From positions 868,001 to 932,000 of the forward strand of contig NC_089391.1 of the NCBI RefSeq assembly GCF_003171515.1: a stretch of 64,000 nt of DNA. The letters are read 5' to 3'. Position numbers and translations under genes: made by a program. This document shows, piece after piece, positions 11,592-20,955 of this stretch; within the stretch, counting starts at the first letter, position 1; every line of letters begins with the position of its first letter. Below the pieces are notes generated by a model, which was given only the letters and a program-made list of their open reading frames with translations, made no database searches and was not told the DNA's origin. Source of the stretch: Pyrenophora tritici-repentis (lineage: Eukaryota > Ascomycota > Dothideomycetes > Pleosporales > Pleosporaceae).

Positions 11592-14149
11592 TCTCCACCC
11601 TGCGAGTTGACGTTGGCGCCCTTATTGAGCAGCATCTTGACTGTCTGCTCGTAGCCTCTAGATAAAGCTGCCTGCAATGCGTTGCGGTAGCGTCCACCCT
11701 GCGCATTAACGTTGGCGCCCTTATTGAGCAGCATCTTGACTGTCTGCTCGTAGCCTCTAGATAAAGCTGCCTGCAATGCGTTGCGGTAGCGTCCACCCTG
11801 CGCGTTGACGTCGGCACCCTTGTCAAGCAGCATCTTAACTGTCTGCTCGTAGCCTCCGTGTGAAGCTGCCTGTAGTGCATTGCCGTAGTATCCACCCTGC
11901 GCGTTAACCTCCGCGCCCGCGTCGAGCAGCATCTTGACTACCTGCTCGTGGTTTCTAGCTGAAGCTGCCTGCAATGCGTTGCCGTAGTCTCCACCCTGCG
12001 CGTTAACCTCAGCGCCCTTATCGAGCAGCATCTTAACTGTCTGCTCGTAGCCTCCGTATGAAGCTGCCTGTAGTGCATTGCCGTAGTCTCCACCCTGCGC
12101 GTTAACCTTCGCGCCCGCGTCGAGCAGCATATTGACTACCTGCTCGTGGCCTTCCCGTGAAGCTGCCTGCAATGCGTTGCCGTAGTCTCCACCCTGCGAG
12201 TTGACGTTGGCGCCGCTGTCGAGCAGCATCTTAACTACCTGCTCGTGGCCTTCCCGTGAAGCTGCCTGTAGTGCATTACCGTACTCTCTACCCTGCGCGT
12301 TAACCTTCGCGCCCGCGTCGAGCAGCATATTGACTACCTGCTTGTGGCCTTCCCGTGAAGCTGCCTGTAGTGCGTTGCCGTAGTATCCACCCCGCGCATT
12401 AACGTTGGCGCCCTTATTGAGCAGCATCTTGACTGTCTGCTCGTAGCCTCTAGATGAAGCTGCCTGTAGTGCGTTGCCGTAGTATCCACCTTGCGCGTTA
12501 ACCTTAGCGCCCTTATCGAGCAGCATCTTAACTGTCTGCTCGTAGCCTCCGTATGAAGCTGCCTGTAGTGCATTGCCGTAGTCTCCACCCTGCGCGTTAA
12601 CATCGGCGCCATAGTTAAGCAGCAGCTGTACTACTGCCTCGTAGCCTCTGTATGAAGCCGTATAGAGTGCATTGCCAAAGTGTCCGCCTTGCACATTAAC
12701 GTCAGCGCCCTTGTCTAACAGCAGCTTCACCACCTCTTCGTGGCCTTCGTATAACGCCGCCTGGAGTGCGTTAACAACCCCTTTTGTCACCTGAACTACG
12801 CTTCCGCATCGTTGCAGAAGAAGAATCATGATTTCCCTTCCAATTCTCACGTTTTCTGCAGCGGCTTTGACCACTGCTTCTGTGACCTCGACTTCACTTC
12901 TGCGCTTTTGAAGAAAAAGACGCATAATATCCCCCCCACTTTTTTCGTTTCCTACTGCGCCTTTGATCATATCCTCTGACAATGGTACCTCGAGTCCTCG
13001 CCGCATCAGAAAATGTTCTACCCCTCTTATATTAGATGTTTCTACAACTTCTAAGAAAGACGTAGCATTTCGAGAGGCAAGATCCTCTAAGAGCTTTGGC
13101 ATTGTCTCGTAGGAAACATCTGATGGTCCAAATAAGAACAAAGCAGTATCGCAGATGACTTCCTGAAGACCTTTCGTATAGTCTGGACGTAGGTTATTGT
13201 TGTCGTAAGCATCTGAAGATATGCCTAGTAAGGCGTAGACGTTGTCTCGTGGGTCACTCGCTTTGCTTTCGCTGAACTTCAGCAAAAGATTGTACAGGTC
13301 TCTGTTCTCGCTCCACCAGGACTCTTCTCGTAGGCGGCCAGGCATAATGTCTAAGACAGCTTGACAATGACGTTCTGGTTTGATGCCTATGAGCGACGGA
13401 GCAAGGGCAAAGGTACGTGCTCTGACAGACTTGGTGCCACACCAGATACTTGCTTTCTTCGCATTGGCTATTTCCTGTAAGATCCAGACTCTTCTGAACC
13501 ACGGTCTCCTTAAGAGCAGATCTAAGCCTCTACGTGACTCAAAACCTGGATCTTGAGGAACTAATAGCCAGAATGTGGTCCACTGTGCCAGATCCCAGTG
13601 TCTGTGCCCATGCATCGAACTGTATTCTTCCAGTCGCCGAAGAGACTCCATAAGGATTTTAGTCTCTTCTGTGGCTTGACCTAGCCAGACAATCACCTCC
13701 TCCGCTTGCGAATAGATCTTGCACATCTGTTCAACTTGATGTCCTCGCTCTCTTTCGTTATCTTGATCGATACAAATAGCGTCAACCCAAAGTACTCTGT
13801 CTATACCTTCCGAGCGAAGATGTTGAAGTGCTGAGTGTAGGTTTTCAGTAACATTAAGTGTCTTTCCATTGACTTTCACAGTGGAAGTCTTGTCCGTGCC
13901 GCCCCAAGTATACGATAAAGCATCGTAGGGAACAGTGTCGGCACCATCGAGGTAGGCCTGATACAGCATACACTCAATAACCTGCCCTTTGCCTCCTAGT
14001 AACTGCAACAGTCGGAATGCGGGACGCTCGAGGTCGATCGGTTTGTAGATAAAGATGTCCATCTGTACCCTGCACTGAACTACTTCGTCATTAGCTAGAG
14101 GGTCCAAGGCTAAGAGGCTAGAGTCTAGCCTACCTATCTCTAATAGCAT
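11498..14149 (-). CDS. HET-domain / ankyrin-repeat protein
   Basis: A large leftward frame; ATG at 14149 or 14062 (MDIFIYKPIDLERPAF, which matches the usual start of this family better). The HET domain covers roughly residues 40-190 from 14062: YDALSYTWGG, WVDAICIDQDN, QMCKIYSQAEEVIVWLG. HET proteins trigger vegetative-incompatibility cell death in filamentous fungi. Twelve 33-residue ankyrin repeats follow (about residues 430-820), with consensus GNALQAASxxGYEQTVKMLLDKGA and unusually high similarity to each other. The last repeat stops at a solo LTR (11436-11591). The final 30 residues, beginning DVTVWALPRP, are translated from that LTR, so the natural C terminus is lost. Whether the truncated protein works cannot be said. 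The N-terminal HET part has no stop. Confidence 0.85.
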   Translation of the reverse strand: MLLEIGRLDSSLLALDPLANDEVVQCRVQMDIFIYKPIDLERPAFRLLQLLGGKGQVIECMLYQAYLDGADTVPYDALSYTWGGTDKTSTVKVNGKTLNVTENLHSALQHLRSEGIDRVLWVDAICIDQDNERERGHQVEQMCKIYSQAEEVIVWLGQATEETKILMESLRRLEEYSSMHGHRHWDLAQWTTFWLLVPQDPGFESRRGLDLLLRRPWFRRVWILQEIANAKKASIWCGTKSVRARTFALAPSLIGIKPERHCQAVLDIMPGRLREESWWSENRDLYNLLLKFSESKASDPRDNVYALLGISSDAYDNNNLRPDYTKGLQEVICDTALFLFGPSDVSYETMPKLLEDLASRNATSFLEVVETSNIRGVEHFLMRRGLEVPLSEDMIKGAVGNEKSGGDIMRLFLQKRRSEVEVTEAVVKAAAENVRIGREIMILLLQRCGSVVQVTKGVVNALQAALYEGHEEVVKLLLDKGADVNVQGGHFGNALYTASYRGYEAVVQLLLNYGADVNAQGGDYGNALQAASYGGYEQTVKMLLDKGAKVNAQGGYYGNALQAASSRGYEQTVKMLLNKGANVNARGGYYGNALQAASREGHKQVVNMLLDAGAKVNAQGREYGNALQAASREGHEQVVKMLLDSGANVNSQGGDYGNALQAASREGHEQVVNMLLDAGAKVNAQGGDYGNALQAASYGGYEQTVKMLLDKGAEVNAQGGDYGNALQAASARNHEQVVKMLLDAGAEVNAQGGYYGNALQAASHGGYEQTVKMLLDKGADVNAQGGRYRNALQAALSRGYEQTVKMLLNKGANVNAQGGRYRNALQAALSRGYEQTVKMLLNKGANVNSQGGDVTVWALPRPILVQVGYCSRYHTSYIPHSYI

Positions 14150-15436
14150 AGAGCTACAGAGTTCGACGAGGGTAGTGGGAAGAGGACATGTACCAAGCAC
14201 TCAACTAGTAAAGATAAGGATTACTTGTGTTTGTTGGAGTATTGGTTAGGGAATACGCATGAGCTGAACAGCACAAGGCAGAAGCATGGCGGGGTAGCAG
14301 AGCTGAAGGCACGAGATGATTAATATGGCAGTGCAAGGCTGAACCTACGCAGCACTCAGTGCGCCAGCCGAAGCCTGCCATGCCCGCTATGTGAGACCTG
14401 CCCACCTTGTTCTTTGGATGCTACATAATTATAATATATTTCTTTTTGATGAACTGCAGCAATATTCGGCTATGGCTTGGTATGTATATCGGTTGCGATG
14501 TGCTCGAGGGCACGAGAACGTGGTGGGTCGGACAAGGGATCAACGGCGGGCCTGCGGGGCTAGAGGGCGGCGCGACAGTTCGTCTCTGTAACATAAAAGC
14601 TTTCGCATTAGCTATAGTCGTGTATTACACGCGTCTCACAACAGCTGTGTCGGAAATTAGTGGCGGTTTTGATGCTGTGTGTGTTCATTGACGCGAGCTA
14701 TATGCCAGGGCCTTCAAACCTAGCCCTGTTCCTTATCCGAACCGGTTTTCAGGTCTCCTAGAGCGCTTGGCAAAGGCGCCGTACAGCCACAGCCACAGAC
14801 CTAGCGTCAGCAGGGGTAGATCACAGCTAAGCTACTTTAAGCTAGGTGTGCCCTATCTAACGTTGGGAAGTCATCAACATGCGCCACGCCTATTTTGAAA
14901 GGCATACGGGACTGGCATAGCGCCGAATTCTTTACAATAGGATACAGTAAACCATGAGTGTGCTAGTGCAGGCCCTTGCCTGCCAAGCTACGTTAGCATA
15001 TCTCCCCAGCTTGGGCTCATTTTGAGAGATCTCCTGCTTCGCACAACGGGGCTCCCGGCATGCTCGTTCCCATATCGGAGTAATCTCTCGAGCCTGGAGA
15101 ATCGATCATTCTTAGTTGCGCTCTCTTCACAACCCTCCGAGCTCTTAATTGCTTCTTGAAATCGCTAATAAACAAGGGGGTATCGTTAAAGAGTCGATTG
15201 ACAGCATTGACGAAACGATCGGCAGTACGACTAACATAGCAGCGATTCATGTCGGATGCTAATGTGCTTAAAGAGCAATAGCCATACAATCATGGTGGAT
15301 TGATAGTAGCTTTATAAACCTGCAAATGGGAGGCGCCGAAGCCCCGAACCGCCAACCTGTCTCGGGAGATAGTGTGTCTCTTCACCTAGGGACGCACCTT
15401 ACGTTGTAACCTTCCGTATCTCTACTTGGTCCCCTA
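14150..15436. other. Intergenic upstream of the HET-ankyrin gene
   Basis: No gene recognised; the 90-codon leftward frame at 15017-15289 has no recognisable domain. It contains the repeated block at 14558-14635. Confidence 0.4.
14558..14635 (+). repeat. Second copy of the block at 1789-1866
   Basis: Diverged direct copy of 1789-1866. It lies about 400 bp upstream of the HET-ankyrin start; the first copy lies about 270 bp upstream of the F-box/ankyrin pseudogene. Confidence 0.55.
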
Positions 15437-15530
15437 TGGTAGTCATACCACCAGAGGAGACCTTGTTCTAATATTATTATTATTTGTAACGGTGTGATGA
15501 GAGGAGGACTGCGTTGCACTGTATATGTTA
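15437..15530. repeat. Fragments of two repeat families
   Basis: Positions 15437-15482 (GTAGTCATACCACCAGAGG ... ACCTTGTTCTAATA) match the right end of the inverted-repeat element at 44287-44995. Positions 15486-15530 (TGTAACGGTGTGATGAGAGG ...) match the end of the TGTAACG-family solo LTR at 62.2 kb in reverse. Both are partial. Confidence 0.55.
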
Positions 15531-15870
15531 CGGTTTATGAGGTGAGAACGTCACGTGCACCTGTCAAATGAGATGAGATGTCACACAAAGTAGATGAAAT
15601 TGATAGTTGTTGATAATTGTGTGTATTGTCTGTGAGGTGGCCTCGCCTCGGGCTTGGCAGTGCTATGGGTGTTTCTCGAAATACCTTGAGCCACCTGGAT
15701 CTGGTTGGCTTGGTGGCCAAGAACATCAACTCCTATAGTAATTTGTTAGTAAATCGATGCAGCCACGCTTTCTAACACCCACAACGTATTTGAAGTTCAT
15801 TGTTTGCTGCGATCGCCTCTACTGACTCGCGTTTTTGGTGTTGCAATTTTCTCGAGCCCATCTCATCGCG

Positions 15871-16845
15871 ATGCCAGGCACCGGCCACCGCTTGCAGCCC
15901 GCTGTTCTCCAGGCTATCCTCGACCGAATTGCTGCCTGCGAAAGTGATCGAGCCATCTCTAGAGCTACAGGTGCGAGCCGTAACACAGTAGCAAAGCTGA
16001 GGTTGAGCTTAGAGTTTTGGGGCGTGCCTTATCCGCCGCGCTGCGTTCGACTTGGGCGGCCATCTATACTCCGGCAAGCTCAGCGCGAAGGCCTTCAGGC
16101 ATACCTCAATGGCTCACCGGGCGCATACATGGATGAGATGAGGGACTTCTTGTACGACGAGTACGACGTTAGGATAAGCCTTGCGAGCGTTTACCGAGAG
16201 CTAGAGAAGATGAGATGGTCTCGCAAGCTTGCAACAAAGCGGGCAAAGGAGCAGAGTGAGCCACTCCGCCGCCTCTATCTTGCCAGGATGGCGCAACACT
16301 ATAAGGCGGAGCAGATCGTTGCGTTGGACGAGAGCGCCTGCAATGAGCGTACGGGCGACCGCAAGTATGGCTGGTCTCCAATCGGGGAGCCGGTGGAGCT
16401 ATCACACAGCTTCAGGCGATCAGAACGGTGGTCGCTGCTGCCAGCCATGACGATAGATGGCTACATAAGCTATAAGATCTTTCAAGGCGCGATTACATCT
16501 GAGATCCTAGAAGACTTCTTAGAGTTTCAAGTGCTGCCGTTCTGCAATCCTCACCCAGGGCCAGCCTCAGTAATCGTGCTTGATAACGCCTCCATCCATC
16601 GATCAGAGCGTGTACGGGTGCTTTGCCAAAGTGCTGGAGTACTCCTTGAGTATCTGCCGCCATACTCACCAGATTTCAACCCCATCGAGAAGAGCTTTAA
16701 GCAGCTCAAGGGGTGGATGAAAAGGAATTCAGCGCAAGCGGAGAACTTCATTGACTTTGGGGTCTTTCTTGAGTATGCAGCGCAGCTGGTGTGCTGTAAT
16801 ATTAACTGCAGAAGCTGGTTCCATAGGTGTGGCTATCCCTATTAA
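15871..16845 (+). CDS. IS630/mariner-type transposase, DD34E, intact
   Basis: 324 codons from the ATG at 15871 (MPGTGHRLQPAV). The N-terminal part is a helix-turn-helix (ISRATGASRNTVAKLRLSLEFW) followed by a second, winged-helix-like segment. The DDE_3-type catalytic core has the three acidic residues in their usual settings: IVALDESACNER, VIVLDNASIH and YSPDFNPIEKSFKQLK. There are 34 residues between the second Asp and the Glu. No stop or frameshift, and length is usual for the family. It would cut and paste the flanking 3.4-kb element at TA sites. The downstream gene in the same element is convergent, so each needs its own promoter. Confidence 0.9.
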   Translation: MPGTGHRLQPAVLQAILDRIAACESDRAISRATGASRNTVAKLRLSLEFWGVPYPPRCVRLGRPSILRQAQREGLQAYLNGSPGAYMDEMRDFLYDEYDVRISLASVYRELEKMRWSRKLATKRAKEQSEPLRRLYLARMAQHYKAEQIVALDESACNERTGDRKYGWSPIGEPVELSHSFRRSERWSLLPAMTIDGYISYKIFQGAITSEILEDFLEFQVLPFCNPHPGPASVIVLDNASIHRSERVRVLCQSAGVLLEYLPPYSPDFNPIEKSFKQLKGWMKRNSAQAENFIDFGVFLEYAAQLVCCNINCRSWFHRCGYPY

Positions 16846-17149
16846 TTGTGCTTTTAAATGGATGCCACAGTACGTTTCTATAGGTAGATGATACCATACA
16901 AATGCGAACGATTACACCTTAATGCGCAACCCACAAAAGCGATTTAATAATTCTAAAAAAATAAGAGCTATTTCTATACATATAGAACTATCTTAGGAAG
17001 TTAACCTGTTATAATCGCATAACGTTGTAGTGTTGTACATAGGGCTATCCAAATAGACTATTGTTGCAGCGCATTTGAAACGCCTGAAAAACCTCAACAC
17101 TATAGCGGGCACGGGCCGCTGTCACCAAAAACGCTCAGGCCACTAAGCT
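16846..17149. other. Intergenic space between the two genes of the IS630-type element
   Basis: AT-rich shared 3' region of two convergent genes. It probably carries both transcription ends; no structured terminator or gene is seen. Confidence 0.5.
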
Positions 17150-18844
17150 TCAAGCATTCTCGCCATCATCCTCCACAACACTGCTAGACGGTTCAACCAC
17201 CAATTTCTTGCGCGCAATCTCTTCTCTTTTCTTACAACGTTCGACTCGTCTCCAGTTACGATCTGTGAGACCCTGGTACCCAGCTTGCCATTCTTTTGCA
17301 GTGTTTTGTAGCGTGAAAAACCAGCCAGGAGGCTGCTTGAAATGCTGCGTCCACAACTTCAAGATATCACCAGATGGCTGCATCAAGAGGTTGATATCCA
17401 TAGCTCCGTCAATAACAAGAGTCTTATAAAGCTCGTTAATGTCCTCTCCAACTGTAGGAAATTTTAACTTAAGGTAGTTAAAGAAATTACTAGTATGCTC
17501 GTTAATCTCCTGCTCATGATCATATCGGATAGGCGCCCACTGAGATGCACTAGATACCTCAGCTCTTGTTATCGTTGGTGCAGCTGCCTGCAAGTTAGAC
17601 TCCTGTTGAGGTTGCCTGTTCATCCGCTCAAGCTGTCCAACGATGAGCAGTTTTGTTAAGCTTTTGATATCATCGTCGCCATCTCCAGCCGCCCGCAACT
17701 TGCGCGTTTTCTCATGCACCCGCAGGTCCTTTGCTCTCAAAATTGCAAGCCGTACATCATCAGATGGCTCATCGTACGTTGCCCTTCTCGCTGTAATTGC
17801 TCTTGCCCACATGGAGATAATGTTGCCGTTGACAAAGAGGTGATCTTCGAAGCGCGCTGGCTGCCTCGCTGTTGGCGCCATCCAGCAGCAATAAGGATAG
17901 TTCTCGCAATGGGTATCTGTACAGCGCCATCTATCCCGGATAGCAATAGCATGCCCGCTACCTGCTTGTTCAGCTGCTATTACACCAGCAAGCCCCTCCT
18001 CTTGAATCACCGTTGCGGTGCGTCGACGAGGACCGTCGACAACCGTTGGCAACGGCTGCTGCTCCCCTGGAATTTCAGCCAAGATGAGCTCGAAATCGAC
18101 GTTTACTGGCTCGCTGACATAGTTATCAACCTCTACAACAAGGCGCTGAAAGCTATTCCACGTTGCATCAACACCTCGCCGCAATCGCTTTATCGCGCGC
18201 TCGCGTTTGGCCTGCTTAGCTGGGTAAACAACAGTGCAAACAGATGAGATCTTCGCTCTTTTTGGCCGTAATTCTGCAACAACGTCATCTACCCACTGCC
18301 ATAGGTCGTCGAAATGCAGCGAGTACAGCCGTACGCCGTGCTCGCTATCGGCAGCTTCAGGAATAAAGTGTTTCTCCATATCACCACCAAGGCAAGCCCT
18401 CCACCTAACGCGCAGTACAGGATTAACCTCATCCTCTAGCGCTTGCGATGAGCGAGGCAGCCATGGAGTGCCTTCTTGACGTCGGTACGCTGGCTCTCCC
18501 TCATCCTCAACACTACCGGCAGCGCCCTTAGCAGCGATCTCATCCTCATCCTCAGGCAGCGGATCGCCATCTCCATCCTCGAAAGTATCCTCATCCTCGC
18601 CAACGATATCTTCAGCTTGCGCGGAGGCAGCTGTTTGGGTGGCTTGCAGCTCAGGCTCGGACAACGGGCTTTGACGGCGCGGCGGGGCAGTCGCTGGAGG
18701 CGACGGCAGCGCCTCACGGCGGACACGTTTAGGCGTTAAATGGGTAGGATTTTGTCTAGTTGCTGGCGCTCTACGCTTCTGGGAGGACGGGTTAACGCCT
18801 TGATCGAATGGCTGCTTCGGCTTACGCTGGCGCTTGGGCGGCAT
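17150..18844 (-). CDS. Second protein of the IS630-type element, unknown function
   Basis: 564 codons from the ATG at 18844 (MPPKRQRKPKQPF), a start that gives a basic, nuclear-localisation-like N terminus. An acidic stretch follows (EDIVGEDEDTFEDGDGD, about residues 75-110). Near residue 300 is a cysteine cluster (RCTDTHCENYPYCCW) followed by an aromatic/His segment (RFEDHLFVNGNIISMWARAI), then a C-terminal region (HTSNFFNYLKLKFPTV ... WQAGYQGLTDRNWRRV) and a basic end. I do not recognise the family. A nuclear, possibly DNA- or chromatin-binding helper of transposition is an inference from composition and position inside the inverted repeats. The frame is fully open. Confidence 0.75.
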   Translation of the reverse strand: MPPKRQRKPKQPFDQGVNPSSQKRRAPATRQNPTHLTPKRVRREALPSPPATAPPRRQSPLSEPELQATQTAASAQAEDIVGEDEDTFEDGDGDPLPEDEDEIAAKGAAGSVEDEGEPAYRRQEGTPWLPRSSQALEDEVNPVLRVRWRACLGGDMEKHFIPEAADSEHGVRLYSLHFDDLWQWVDDVVAELRPKRAKISSVCTVVYPAKQAKRERAIKRLRRGVDATWNSFQRLVVEVDNYVSEPVNVDFELILAEIPGEQQPLPTVVDGPRRRTATVIQEEGLAGVIAAEQAGSGHAIAIRDRWRCTDTHCENYPYCCWMAPTARQPARFEDHLFVNGNIISMWARAITARRATYDEPSDDVRLAILRAKDLRVHEKTRKLRAAGDGDDDIKSLTKLLIVGQLERMNRQPQQESNLQAAAPTITRAEVSSASQWAPIRYDHEQEINEHTSNFFNYLKLKFPTVGEDINELYKTLVIDGAMDINLLMQPSGDILKLWTQHFKQPPGWFFTLQNTAKEWQAGYQGLTDRNWRRVERCKKREEIARKKLVVEPSSSVVEDDGENA

Positions 18845-19154
18845 CCCAACAGCAGCTAGATTGAGCTCGCAACAAGCTCCACACAAACAAAACGCTATAC
18901 ACGAACGATTTAGAGTACAGGACTAGCTTCATGGGCTTCTGGAGGTGGGAAACGGCTGCTGCATTAATTTACTAACAAATTACTATGGGAGTTGATGTTC
19001 TTGGGCACCAAGCTAACCAGATCCAGGCGGCTCAAGGTATTTCGAAAACCACAATAACTGATCCAACTGCGTTGGATCAGCTACGAGACAAGACCACATC
19101 AGACCAGAATAATACATTCTATCCCCGTCTTTGATAACCTATCACAATCTGACA

Positions 19155-19529
19155 GCTCTCTAAGCGTAGCCCCTTACATAGATTAGCAAAAGAAGGAGAG
19201 GACACAATATTAGACTAGAATAATACAATCGATCCCTATTATATTATTATACTATTATCTCTGTCTTGATAACCCATCACAACCTAACACTAGTACTAAT
19301 TAGGAGTGCTAGCCCGAACAACTTTATAGCCCGCCCGAATAACCCCTAAGAAATCGAGCTAAACATTTGAAAACATCTTTTGATCCATCGATTGATCTCC
19401 TCAGTTCCCTGTCCCTGTGTTCCTCTGTCCTCTCTATCTCTCTTCCCACTTCCAGTTACAGTAAATAGTAGTGAAAGCGTTTACCGCGTCTCGCTATATA
19501 ACACTTTACTATACTGTAACATTCAAGCT
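19155..19529. other. Repeat-derived spacer downstream of the pre-pro protein gene
   Basis: Holds a partial LTR of the TGTCAGATT family (19211-19289, minus strand) and the words AAGCGTAGCCCCTTACA, also found at 52641-52661. No gene. Confidence 0.5.
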
Positions 19530-20191
19530 CTAACCTTCTTTAAAGGAAGCTCCAACGTTGCTTCTAATTTCATGACCGTTCTTTTCCACACCTTCGTCAA
19601 AGGCGGCTAGCACAGCTCCTGTGGCAATATCAAAGATAATACGAGCAACTGCCGTATACACTGAATTCGCAGAGAGATACGAGACACGGAATTGACCTTG
19701 GCCATTTCCTAGTCCGGAGACGGGAGAGGCATATACACCTGTTCCGCTGGCGGAATAGACCTGACCCTGAGCAAACGTTACTATGGCTCTAAGCGTGAAG
19801 TCGCGAGCATGATCCAAGTGAAGGATCCATTCAATGTTAAACGCTCCGCTGTTGACACCCCTAGCTTGGAGCTTAGGCACGCCACCGTTAGGCAAAGACA
19901 GGGATCTAGTATCGTTAGAATTGCAAAGTCGGGACACATGGCTGGCGTTATATTACCTCTTTTGGACGGGAAGTGTATCGTAAACCTCGGCTGCCTTCCT
20001 AGCATGATGCACATCGCGCACGTCCACCGCTTTAGCAATAGGAACGGAGAGCCTTAATAGTTGTTAGCATTAGTCGCCATCCAAAGCGATAGTAAGTATA
20101 CATACTCTTTAGCCTCGTTTGAGGCGACTGGTGTAGCGTAGGCTACACCGCAGAGAGCCACAAAGAAAAGCGACTTGAGCGAAACCATCAT
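19530..20191 (-). CDS. Secreted pre-pro protein, candidate ToxA-like effector
   Basis: Three exons: 20191-20106, 20052-19957 and 19905-19530 (185 codons). Intron 1 (53 bp) has donor GTATGT, branch TGCTAAC and acceptor TTAAG. Intron 2 (51 bp) has donor GTAATA, branch TTCTAACG and acceptor CTAG. The product starts with a hydrophobic signal peptide (SLFFVALCGVAYA), then a pro-region of about 40 residues ending in the dibasic Kex2-type site QKR. A mature part of about 120 residues follows, rich in Gly/Ser/Val, without cysteine. Length, pre-pro arrangement and a beta-rich mature domain resemble the ToxA effector family of Pleosporales; from memory of that family this looks like a distant homologue. 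An RGD-like site is not present (HARD occurs). Without a search the family name is tentative. It sits between a transposon and a retrotransposon. Confidence 0.65.
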
Positions 20192-20514
20192 GGGTTTGTT
20201 AGGGTTGATAAGTGAGTAAACTCAAGAAGATTTTCGTCAAGTTGAAAGACTAACAACGTGCGTGGTGCTTTAAATAAAAAGATATATCAACATATTTATA
20301 CATCCGTTTTCTCTGATGAGGTGACCTCTACGAGTAATAATAATTATTGAAGCTAGTCCAACGTGGGTTTCTAGGCTGAGTTAGCCATGGGCCGCAATCG
20401 CCATACGGACGAGCTCGTATACACTATGTTCTCAGCGTTAGAGGTGTAAGCCTTTACTAAAGCTGGAGTATTGCTGTAACCTTCATACGCTAAGAAACTT
20501 TCGTCAGCTAACGT
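20192..20514. promoter_or_regulatory. Upstream region of the pre-pro protein gene
   Basis: On the minus strand a TATAAATA-like box lies about 110 bp upstream of the start codon (near 20293-20301). Nothing else recognised. Confidence 0.35.
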
Positions 20515-20612
20515 GATTATGTTGGACGATGATTATGTTGGACGATGATCGTGTTGGACGATGATCGTGTTGGACGATAATCGTGTTGGACAATGATCGT
20601 ATTGGACGATAA
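20515..20612 (+). repeat. Minisatellite, about 15-bp units
   Basis: About six imperfect tandem copies of GATGATCGTGTTGGAC. Another diverged unit stands alone near 20708-20730. The remaining sequence to 20950 shows no gene. Confidence 0.7.
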
Positions 20613-20955
20613 TTATTACAAGGTTTAGCGATATAGACTCGACCACAGCACTCGAAAACTGACTCGAACCCCAGAAGGACACGTGTTTCCGCAGGCTTCA
20701 GCTGACGTGATCATGTTGGACGATGATCCATCATGATCATAACGAGGTTTCAACTGAAGATCTCTCTAAGCTTCACCTCCTTACATGTGCATACACGGGT
20801 TTTAACCGAGAGTCTTCTCAAGGCTTCAGCCCTTCACATTTGCATACATAAATTATGTCAAAAGTACTGTTTATGCAAACAACTCTTTAAGAACAGCTTT
20901 TGCGCCTCAGTCCTCAATCCATATGACTCCACTTGAATCATACAATTGCGCCCAT

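Larger units (their letters stand above)
15666..19054. mobile_element. Two-gene IS630/mariner-type DNA transposon
   Basis: A 3389-bp element bounded by TA at 15664-15665 and 19055-19056. The terminal inverted repeats are about 95 bp (15666-15762 and 18963-19054). They share long identical words such as CGAAATACCTTGAGCC, CCAAGAACATCAACTCC and ATAGTAATTTGTTAGTAAAT. Inside are a rightward DD34E transposase (15871-16845) and a leftward second gene (17150-18844), convergent with 304 bp between them. Most Tc1/mariner/IS630 elements carry only a transposase. Neither gene has an internal stop, in contrast to the pogo copies nearby, so the insertion is probably recent. Confidence 0.85.
15562..19154 (-). 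repeat. Solo LTR (TGTCAGATT family) split by the IS630-type element
   Basis: Removing the 3.4-kb element leaves about 200 bp that starts TGTCAGATTGTGATAGG at 19154 and ends CATTTGACA at 15562 on the minus strand. The interior shares AGCCCGAGGCGAGGCCACCT with the solo LTR at 52921-53107, and its beginning matches the repeat at 39673. The flanking 5-mers (GCACC and GCTCT in plus orientation) do not match, so the outer ends may have changed or be chimeric. Confidence 0.6.

Noticed and set aside
11587..12612. Repetitive Arg/Leu/Cys-rich proteins in other frames across the ankyrin array
   Set aside because: They are other-frame readings of the same 99-bp repeats; the ankyrin frame explains the sequence.
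15017..15289. Leftward 90-codon frame
   Set aside because: No domain, no good start context and next to repeat fragments.
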